Source: Thioclava sp. SK-1 (lineage in GTDB: Bacteria > Pseudomonadota > Alphaproteobacteria > Rhodobacterales > Rhodobacteraceae). From it: 64,000 bases of DNA. The stretch spans positions 62,001-126,000 of the forward strand of contig NZ_MDHA01000025.1 in the NCBI RefSeq assembly GCF_001705665.1, in the 5' to 3' direction. The position numbers and the translations under genes were made by a program. Shown here one piece after another: positions 10,296 through 17,042 of the stretch (its first letter is position 1; each line of letters opens with the position of its first letter). The notes beneath the pieces are model-generated. The model worked only from the letters and a program-made list of their open reading frames with translations, searched no databases and had not been told where the DNA came from.

Positions 10296-11380
10296 GTGTT
10301 GCAATGATTACCCTTGTGAAACGCCCTCAGCCCTCGCAATTTTGGTCATGGGCCACGCCGATCCTTGCGGTGATCGCCACTATGATCGCTGGCGGATTGC
10401 TGTTTGCCGCCTTGGGGAAAGACCCGATAGAGGCAATCAAAGCGATTTTCTGGGATCCGATCCTAGGGCAGAACGCCGGTTATTTCCGCAGTCAGCTTCT
10501 GGTGAAGGCCGGACCGTTGATCCTGATTGCCTGCGGATTGGCGATCGGGTTTCGCGCCGGCATCTGGAATATCGGCGCCGAGGGGCAGTATATCATCGGC
10601 GCGATATGCGGTGCATGGCTGGCGCTGCGGGTATATCCGGCAGAAAGCGCGTGGTTATTCCCGGCGATGATCGCATTGGGCGCTTTGGGTGGATTGCTGT
10701 GGGCCCTGATCCCCGCAGTATTGAAGGTCACTTTGGGTGTGTCCGAGATCTTGGTCTCGTTGATGCTTGTCTATGTGGCGGAGAACCTGCTTGCCTATGT
10801 GGCCTTTGGGCCGCTGCGCAATCCCGATGGCTTTGGTATGCCCGGATCGCGCAATTTGCAGCAATATGACGCCGCCCATAATCCAGAATTGATCGCAGGG
10901 ACCGGAATGCATTGGGGGGTGGTTGCGGCGCTGATCGCTGTCATCTTCACCTATATTTTGCTGCATCGCCATATCGCAGGGTTTCGTATCCGTGTCGCCG
11001 GGGAAGCCCCGCGTGCCGCCTTGTTTGCCGGCGTTGTGCCCACGCGGCTTGTGGTGATCTGCCTTGGCCTGTCAGGGGCCTTGGCCGGCGTCGCCGGGTT
11101 ATTTGAGGTCGCCGGGCCTTCGGGACAAATCACCGACAGTTTCAATGCAGGCTATGGGTTCACCGCGATCATCGTGGCGTTTTTGGGCCGTTTGCATCCG
11201 GTGGGGATCTTGTTGGCCGGGCTGTTGATGGCGCTGACTTATATTGGCGGCGATGTCGCGCAGCTGCGGCTGCAACTGCCCCCGGCCGCGATCCAATGCT
11301 TTCAAGGCATGCTGCTGTTCTTTCTGCTGGGTTTTGATGTCTTGACCAATTACCGCGTCAAATTCGCAGGAGCCGCCTGA
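10292..11380 (+). CDS. ABC transporter permease, BMP/nucleoside type (first permease)
   Basis: Inner-membrane permease of 362 residues with about ten hydrophobic segments. It has the family landmarks LILIACGLAIGFRAGIWNIG and GAEGQYIIGAICGAW near the N-terminus, and AGEAPRAALFAGV followed by FTAIIVAFLGRLHPVGILL later. These are typical of the larger permease (YufP/RnsC-like) in importers that use BMP-family binding proteins. The GTG start overlaps the stop of the ATPase gene by 4 bp. Its stop overlaps the start of the small membrane protein gene by one base. Confidence 0.92.
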   Translation: MSVAMITLVKRPQPSQFWSWATPILAVIATMIAGGLLFAALGKDPIEAIKAIFWDPILGQNAGYFRSQLLVKAGPLILIACGLAIGFRAGIWNIGAEGQYIIGAICGAWLALRVYPAESAWLFPAMIALGALGGLLWALIPAVLKVTLGVSEILVSLMLVYVAENLLAYVAFGPLRNPDGFGMPGSRNLQQYDAAHNPELIAGTGMHWGVVAALIAVIFTYILLHRHIAGFRIRVAGEAPRAALFAGVVPTRLVVICLGLSGALAGVAGLFEVAGPSGQITDSFNAGYGFTAIIVAFLGRLHPVGILLAGLLMALTYIGGDVAQLRLQLPPAAIQCFQGMLLFFLLGFDVLTNYRVKFAGAA

Positions 11381-11760
11381 TGCTGCCATCTTTGCATCTG
11401 CCGGTGATTGCATTGGCCGGGATATTGGCCGGATTGGGCCTGTATTACGCAGGCAGCGCCATCGGAATGCTGGCGATTTACCTGCCCGCCGCTATCGCAT
11501 TGCTACTGGTATGGGAGATCAGCCGCGTGATCTTGCGCTGGGTGCCGCGTCTTCTACCGCGGGCGGATCGCGCAGCCATGCGCGACCCGGCCACACCGGC
11601 AGAACAACCGCTTCAGCAAAGACGCATAGGCCGCAGCGAAATTACAATATTTGGCGCGATGTTACTTTGCGGATTAGGACTGGCCTATCTGATCCTCGGG
11701 CCGATCACCGGTCCGCTTCGCCCGCCCTCCCCCACCCCTTTGTCGGAGACCGCATTATGA
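11380..11760 (+). CDS. Small hydrophobic membrane protein of unknown function inside the purine ABC operon
   Basis: 126 residues with two hydrophobic segments near the N-terminus (about 5-23 and 28-50), a charged cytoplasmic-type loop rich in Arg and Pro (about 51-85), and a third segment (about 88-107). It ends in a Pro-rich tail. I do not recognise a family with confidence; the segment spacing loosely recalls the N-terminal part of TctB-type small permease subunits, but the length is shorter. The ATG overlaps the upstream permease stop and its own stop overlaps the next permease start, so it is probably translated with the transporter. Such a gene is not part of the usual BMP-type transporter set. 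Confidence 0.75.
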   Translation: MLPSLHLPVIALAGILAGLGLYYAGSAIGMLAIYLPAAIALLLVWEISRVILRWVPRLLPRADRAAMRDPATPAEQPLQQRRIGRSEITIFGAMLLCGLGLAYLILGPITGPLRPPSPTPLSETAL

Positions 11761-12686
11761 TTGGTGGAATTGATCTGACCACGTTGGCCGCGATGCTGAT
11801 GGTGGCCTCGACCCCGGTGCTGCTGGCCGCGATCGGAGAGCTGATTGCAGAGCGCGCAGGCGTGCTCAACCTTGGGGTTGAAGGGATGATGATCTGTGGT
11901 GCGGTTGGCGGGTTTGCCATTGCGGTCATGACCGGCAGCCCAGTGTTAGGGTTCATCGGTGGTGCCGTCTCTGGCGCGGCGCTGGCCTTGCTGTTCGCCG
12001 TGTTGACGCAGGTGTTTTTGTCCAATCAGGTCGCAACCGGTCTGGCATTGACGTTGTTTGGACTGGGCCTGTCAGCGCTGCTTGGCAAAGGGTTTGAAGG
12101 CGTGCGCCCCCCGGCGACTGCGAAACTGGACCTTGGTCCGTTAAGTGACATTCCTGTGCTGGGTCCGGTGCTGTTTTCGCATGATTGGGTTGTATATCTG
12201 TCACTCGTGCTGGTCGTGCTGGTCTGGGGATTTTTGAAATATACGCGTGCCGGCCTGATCTTACGCGCGGTGGGTGAAAGCCATGATGCGGCCCATGCGT
12301 TGGGATATCGGGTAATTGCTGTCCGCTTTGGCGCGCTGACCTTTGGCGGTGCCTGTGCGGGTTTGGGCGGCGCCTATCTCAGCCTTGTGCGCGTCCCGCA
12401 ATGGACCGAGGGCATGACCGCCGGCGTCGGCTGGATCGCGCTGGCCATCGTGGTTTTTGCCAGTTGGAAGCCCCAGCGCGTTCTGGTTGGGGCCTATCTG
12501 TTTGGTGGCATCACGGCCTTGCAATTGCAGTTGCAGGCGGCAGGCTATGCGATCCCGGTGCATCTGCTGTCGATGGCGCCTTATATCATCACGATCCTCG
12601 CGCTGGTCGTGCTGTCTGCTGTGCATGGCCGCAACGCGCAGGCCGGACCAGCGGCGTTAGGAAAATCTTTCCACGCCTCAAGTTGA
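11757..12686 (+). CDS. ABC transporter permease, BMP/nucleoside type (second permease)
   Basis: Inner-membrane permease of 309 residues, the smaller partner (YufQ/RnsD-like). It shows the family block LAAIGELIAERAGVLNLGVEGMM near the N-terminus, then LRAVGESHDAAHALGYRV and GGACAGLGGAYLSL. It should pair with the 10292-11380 permease to form the translocation pore. The ATG at 11757 overlaps the stop of the small membrane protein gene. A 56-bp gap separates it from the binding-protein gene. Confidence 0.93.
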   Translation: MIGGIDLTTLAAMLMVASTPVLLAAIGELIAERAGVLNLGVEGMMICGAVGGFAIAVMTGSPVLGFIGGAVSGAALALLFAVLTQVFLSNQVATGLALTLFGLGLSALLGKGFEGVRPPATAKLDLGPLSDIPVLGPVLFSHDWVVYLSLVLVVLVWGFLKYTRAGLILRAVGESHDAAHALGYRVIAVRFGALTFGGACAGLGGAYLSLVRVPQWTEGMTAGVGWIALAIVVFASWKPQRVLVGAYLFGGITALQLQLQAAGYAIPVHLLSMAPYIITILALVVLSAVHGRNAQAGPAALGKSFHASS

Positions 12687-12742
12687 AGTGCATTATCTCA
12701 GGGCGCAATCTTTAAGACGCTCGCTATCCAAGGGGAACACCC

Positions 12743-13828
12743 ATGAAACGTAGATCCTTTCTGACAACCTCGGCCGCTGCGACTGTGCTCGCCACGGCAG
12801 GCCTTCCAGCTTTGGCCCAAGACGGCCCGCTGAAAATCGGCTTTATCTATGTTGGCCCGGTTGGCGACATGGGCTGGTCCTATCAGCACGAACAAGGCCG
12901 CCGTGCGATCGTCGAAAAATTCGGCGATCAGGTTGAGACAAAATTCATCGAATCCGTTCCAGAAGGCCCGGATGCCGAACGCGCGCTGACCTCGCTGGCG
13001 CTGGAAGGCAACACGATGATTTTCGCGACCTCATTTGGCTATATGGACCCAGTGATGAATGTCGCGGCAAAATTCCCAAATGTGATGTTTGAACATGCCA
13101 CGGGCTACAAGCGCGCCGATAACGTTGCGACCTATGATGCGAAATTCTTCCAAGGCCGCGCGATTCAGGGCACGATTGCAGGGCGCATGACCAAATCGAA
13201 CAAAATCGGGTATATTGGCTCATTCCCGATTCCAGAGGTGGTTCAGGGCATCAACGCCGCTTACATCCATGCGAAAAAGGTCAACCCGGATGTCGAAATG
13301 TCCGTGGTTTGGGCCTATAGCTGGTTTGACCCAGCCAAAGAGGCAGACGCCGCCGCAGCCCTGATCGCCGATGGCGTTGACGTGCTGATGCAACACACCG
13401 ATTCCACCGCGCCACAGGCGAAAGCACAAGAGGCCGGTAACGTTATCACGTTTGGGCAGGCCTCGGATATGTCGGGCTTTGCACCGATGCCGCGCGTGAC
13501 CTCCACCATCGACAACTGGGCGCCCTATTATATTGAACGCGTGCAGGCGATGCTGGACGGGACATGGTCCTCCACCGCGACATGGGGTGGCATCGACACA
13601 GGCATGGTCGAAATCGGTGAGATGACCGATGCGCTGCCAAGCGAAGTGATTGAAGAAGCCACCGCAATGAAAGACGCGATTGCCGCAGGTGAATATCACC
13701 CGTTCACCGGCCCGCTGAAAAAGCAAGATGGCACCGTGTGGCTGGCAGATGGCGAAGTGGCCGATGATGCCGCGCTGGCATCGATGGACTTCTATCTAGA
13801 AGGGATCACGGCAGAATTGCCGAAATAA
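12743..13828 (+). CDS. BMP-family ABC transporter substrate-binding protein
   Basis: Periplasmic ligand-binding protein of 361 residues (basic membrane protein/PnrA-like family, which binds purine nucleosides in characterised members). The N-terminus KRRSFLTTSAAATVL is a twin-arginine-type signal, with probable cleavage after LPALA. The mature part starts LKIGFIYVGPVGDMGW, a family hallmark, and later contains GRMTKSNKIGYIGSFPIPEV and DVLMQHTDSTAPQA. It is the last gene of the xdhABC-transporter operon and is followed by a strong terminator. A purine-type ligand is inferred from the neighbouring xdh genes. Confidence 0.93.
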   Translation: MKRRSFLTTSAAATVLATAGLPALAQDGPLKIGFIYVGPVGDMGWSYQHEQGRRAIVEKFGDQVETKFIESVPEGPDAERALTSLALEGNTMIFATSFGYMDPVMNVAAKFPNVMFEHATGYKRADNVATYDAKFFQGRAIQGTIAGRMTKSNKIGYIGSFPIPEVVQGINAAYIHAKKVNPDVEMSVVWAYSWFDPAKEADAAAALIADGVDVLMQHTDSTAPQAKAQEAGNVITFGQASDMSGFAPMPRVTSTIDNWAPYYIERVQAMLDGTWSSTATWGGIDTGMVEIGEMTDALPSEVIEEATAMKDAIAAGEYHPFTGPLKKQDGTVWLADGEVADDAALASMDFYLEGITAELPK

Positions 13829-13850
13829 TCCGGTGTGATATCACCTGTCA

Positions 13851-13877
13851 AAGCCGGGCCTAGCGCCCGGCTTTTTC
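13851..13877 (+). terminator. Rho-independent terminator of the purine operon
   Basis: Stem AGCCGGGC/GCCCGGCT with a 4-nt CTAG loop, followed by TTTTT, 23 bp after the binding-protein stop codon. Confidence 0.85.
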
Positions 13878-14061
13878 GTGGTGCCACGTGCATTGGCGAT
13901 CAGATAAGCTTGCGTAATTTTCAGGCTTTCAGCAGAAAATATTTGCATCTTATAACACCAACGTGATGGGGCGTTTGGGCAATGCCCAAGGAACCACAGC
14001 GCATGGCAAGGGGTTTCTCCGGCAACGGCAGGTCAAAAGACCGCCACAATGGGAGAGATTT

Positions 14062-16050
14062 ATGCGCAATCTTAGAAATTCTACCGCGTTGGCGTTGGGC
14101 CTGGCGGCATTGGCCCCGACCCTGACCACCGCCCAGACCGCAGCACAAGTGGAAACCGGTGCCCGCGCTCAGGGGGGCGAGCAGGTTTCATTGGCCGATT
14201 GCATTGCCGCCGCCCGTGCCACGGGCCAAGAAGAGGCCGACGCCGCCGCGCAATGCCAGGCAGACCTAACCGATGCAATGCCCGATGCGGCGATGCCTGC
14301 GCAGGGTAATGTTGCTGCAAGCTCTGACGCGGCACAGGCCCAAAGCGGGGCTGACGTGCAGATGGAGACTGGGCAAACGCCGCCTGTTGCGGATGCAAAA
14401 ACGCAAACCCCACCCGCGCCTGAGGCCTCGCCAGAGAGCGTGGCAGATGGAGCGCCTGCAGATGCAGACCCCGCGCCTGTCGCCCAGATGAGCGATGCGC
14501 AGGCCGCAGCCGCAGCGATTGCCGCACAGGCCGAATCCACCGAAACACCGCAAGCCGCCGCGGCACCCGAAGCCGCACCAGCACAAGATGAAGCGTCTAA
14601 GGACCCTGTCGGTGCTGCGGCCGAAACTGCGGCTGACGGCGCTGCGATCACGGACCCAACAGTTGCAGCAGAAGCAGACGCTGCGACTGACACGCAAGCC
14701 CCCGCCGCCGCAGGCATGACCGCTGACACGGATGCCCGTAAAGCAGCCGGTGCAAACACCACCGACACGCAATCAGCCCAAGCGGACCAAACCGCACCTG
14801 CACAGGGCGCCCGTGCAGATCAGACCGGTGCGGACCAAACCGCAGACGCACCTGCCAGCTCGTCCCAAGCTGACGCCACGCAACAAGCCGCAGCCGAACC
14901 CCAAGCCCCGACACCGGAGCAAGAGGCCGCACAAGAACGTCTGCAACAGGCGCTTGAAGCAGATGCCGATATCGAAGCCGGTGGCGCTGTTGAAAACGCC
15001 GCCCTCGCCGATAATGCGCAAGCCGACATGGAAAATGCGACCGAAGAGGTCGTGACCGAAGACACAGCGCGCAGCTCGGCTGAGGATTTCCAGAACGGTG
15101 TCTCCCAAGCCGCGGCGCCACAGGCGCAAGCTCAGGCTCAGGCTCAGGCCAAAGACAAGGATGATGGTCTGTCTGACGCAGCAAAAATTGCCATTGCCGG
15201 TCTGGGTGCGCTGGCAGTTGGCGCGGTGCTCAATAATGGCAGTTCGGTTGCGGTAAACTCGGGTGACCGTGTCGTGGTGCAGCAGCCCGACGGCACTTAC
15301 CGTGTGATCAAGGATGACGGCGCACTCTTGCGTCAGCCCGGCTCCACCGTGCGCACGCAAACCTATGATGATGGGTCAAGCCGCACGGTATCGACCCGTG
15401 CCGATGGCGCACAGATTGTCACCGTATATGACAACCAGAAGCGTATTGTGAAACGCACCCGGATTGAGGAAAACGGCGATCAATATATCTTGGTCGACGA
15501 TTCCCAGACCTATGAGCCGGTGGTTGTGGATGACCTACCGCGCGCGGACGTGAATGCGACGCAGACTTCAACCAATGAGGATGCGCTGCGCGCCGCGCTG
15601 GCACGTCAAGCCGACACCAACCGCAGTTTCTCGTTGGCACAGGTGCGGCAGATCTCACAGGTCCGGGCCTTGGCCCCGGCAGTGTCTGTTGAAACGGTAA
15701 CGTTCAACAGTGGTTCGGCGGCAATCTTGCCCGCACAGGCGGAGGAGCTGGCCAGCCTGGGCGGAGCGATCCGTGAGCGGATCACACAAAATCCAAGGGA
15801 GCTGTTCTTGGTCGAAGGTCACACAGATGCGGTCGGCAATGCCGCCTATAATCTGGCCCTGTCAGATCGGCGCGCAGAATCGCTTGCTCTGGCTTTGACC
15901 GAGTATTTCAACGTCCCGGCTGAAAACCTAGTGGTTCAAGGCTATGGCGAGGAATATTTAAAAATTGCCACCCAATCAGCAGAGGAACAAAACCGCCGCG
16001 CGACTGTGCGCCGCATCACCGATCTATTGCAGGTCGCAAACGCGAATTGA
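14062..16050 (+). CDS. OmpA-family outer-membrane/peptidoglycan-linking protein with long Ala/Gln-rich region
   Basis: 662 residues. The start is the ATG at 14062, preceded by GGGAGAG; the frame is open upstream but without a ribosome-binding site. A Sec-type signal (RNSTALALGLAALAPTLTTA) leads into about 340 residues of low-complexity sequence rich in Ala, Gln, Thr, Asp and Pro, ending in an AQAQAQAQAQ run. One hydrophobic segment follows (IAIAGLGALAVGAVL, about residue 380), then a YXXV/R-rich middle domain. The C-terminal OmpA domain (VTFNSGSAAILPAQAEEL, then VEGHTDAVGNAAYNLALS) has the Asp and Arg that bind diaminopimelate in peptidoglycan. It probably tethers the envelope to the cell wall. 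It is monocistronic and ends at a strong hairpin. Confidence 0.9.
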   Translation: MRNLRNSTALALGLAALAPTLTTAQTAAQVETGARAQGGEQVSLADCIAAARATGQEEADAAAQCQADLTDAMPDAAMPAQGNVAASSDAAQAQSGADVQMETGQTPPVADAKTQTPPAPEASPESVADGAPADADPAPVAQMSDAQAAAAAIAAQAESTETPQAAAAPEAAPAQDEASKDPVGAAAETAADGAAITDPTVAAEADAATDTQAPAAAGMTADTDARKAAGANTTDTQSAQADQTAPAQGARADQTGADQTADAPASSSQADATQQAAAEPQAPTPEQEAAQERLQQALEADADIEAGGAVENAALADNAQADMENATEEVVTEDTARSSAEDFQNGVSQAAAPQAQAQAQAQAKDKDDGLSDAAKIAIAGLGALAVGAVLNNGSSVAVNSGDRVVVQQPDGTYRVIKDDGALLRQPGSTVRTQTYDDGSSRTVSTRADGAQIVTVYDNQKRIVKRTRIEENGDQYILVDDSQTYEPVVVDDLPRADVNATQTSTNEDALRAALARQADTNRSFSLAQVRQISQVRALAPAVSVETVTFNSGSAAILPAQAEELASLGGAIRERITQNPRELFLVEGHTDAVGNAAYNLALSDRRAESLALALTEYFNVPAENLVVQGYGEEYLKIATQSAEEQNRRATVRRITDLLQVANAN

Positions 16051-16073
16051 TCTGCAGATCCTTGATTGTGCTC

Positions 16074-16105
16074 ATGGCGCCCCATTCGTGGGGCGCCATT
16101 CTCAT
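16074..16105 (+). terminator. Strong hairpin after the OmpA-like gene
   Basis: Perfect 10-bp stem ATGGCGCCCC/GGGGCGCCAT with a 6-nt loop, followed by TCTCAT. The U-tract is poor, but the stem is strong and lies 24 bp after the stop codon. Confidence 0.65.
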
Positions 16106-16401
16106 GTGCTCGCTTTGGCATATTTTGGGTTTGATTGACGGATCCATCGGGTAGCACGCCAAGGTTTTGCGCAACATGACAGGGGCTTCTTGGCATCCGT
16201 CAACCGCATGGTGGCGCAGATGCCGGGGTGCCACGCGTCCAACCACTGTCCCGTCTTTTGTTTCGCCGCAGCCCCGCCGTTTTGGGCAGGAAACCGCTCA
16301 ATCGCTCGCGGCGCGACGATGCGCATGCTTGGCAATGCCGGCGGATCGCTGCTACTCACCATTGGGTATTAACCTAACGGAAACCATTCGGATCCCGCCC
16401 T

Positions 16402-16920
16402 ATGATTCAACCGCCCTCCTCTGATCCCGCCTGTGGCCCGCGTCGCTACGGGCGTCGTCATATGCTAGCACTGCTGGGTGCCAGCCTTGGCCTGAGCGCC
16501 TGCGGAGACCGTGCCCGGATGGCGTCAAAAACGCCAAGCGCAAAACTGCCATTATACCCGAATGAAACGGCGCAGCTGCGCAAGCTGATCAACCGCTATG
16601 CGGACCAGTATCAGGTACCGCGAACTTTGGTCCACCGCGTGGTGCAACGCGAAAGCGATTACCGCCCTAAGGCACGCAATGGCCCCTACTATGGGTTGAT
16701 GCAAATCTTGCCGCAAACAGCGCGTGGCATGGGGTTTCAAGGCGAGGCGCATGAGCTTCTGGATGCAGAGGAGAACCTCCGCTGGGCGGTGAAATACCTG
16801 CGCGGTGCTTGGATGTGTGCAGATGGTTCGGAAGAGGCCGCCGTGGGCTGGTATGCCCGTGGTTATTATTACGAAGCCAAACGCAGGGGCATCTTGACTG
16901 AAACCGGGTTGCGCACCTAG
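16402..16920 (+). CDS. Lytic transglycosylase, SLT domain, probable lipoprotein
   Basis: 172 residues. The N-terminus carries Arg-rich sequence (RRYGRRH), then the hydrophobic stretch MLALLGASLGLSAC with a lipobox cysteine at residue 34, so it is probably lipid-anchored. The SLT domain follows: VHRVVQRESDYRPKA with catalytic Glu at residue 84, GPYYGLMQILPQTARGMGF, and NLRWAVKYLRG. It should cleave the glycan strands of peptidoglycan in the periplasm. The 296 bp between the OmpA gene and this start hold only the OmpA terminator and no other recognisable feature. A start at the internal ATG at 16462 is possible but would drop the positively charged N-region. Confidence 0.88.
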   Translation: MIQPPSSDPACGPRRYGRRHMLALLGASLGLSACGDRARMASKTPSAKLPLYPNETAQLRKLINRYADQYQVPRTLVHRVVQRESDYRPKARNGPYYGLMQILPQTARGMGFQGEAHELLDAEENLRWAVKYLRGAWMCADGSEEAAVGWYARGYYYEAKRRGILTETGLRT

Positions 16921-16930
16921 GCCCAGATGG

Positions 16931-16995
16931 CCCCACCCCACACGCACGCCCCGTCGATGGCCGCATCAGCGGCCTTCGACTGCGCCGGGGTGGGG
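16931..16995. other. Nested long inverted repeats between convergent genes
   Basis: The outer arms are CCCCACCCC (16931-16939) and GGGGTGGGG (16987-16995), a perfect 9-bp match. The inner arms GTCGATGGCCGC (16953-16964) and GCGGCCTTCGAC (16969-16980) pair except for one base around an ATCA loop. The element lies between the transglycosylase stop and the 3' end of the FtsX-type gene on the other strand, so a bidirectional transcription end is likely, but there is no U-tract on either strand. Confidence 0.5.
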
Positions 16996-17042
16996 TCAAT
17001 CCCCAACCCGGCGCGTGCCACCGGCTAGAACAGAATGGCAGT

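Noticed and set aside
14900-15180. Foreign origin of the OmpA-like gene because of its odd composition
   Set aside because: The bias follows from the Ala/Gln-rich protein sequence; codon use and flanking regions look like the neighbours.
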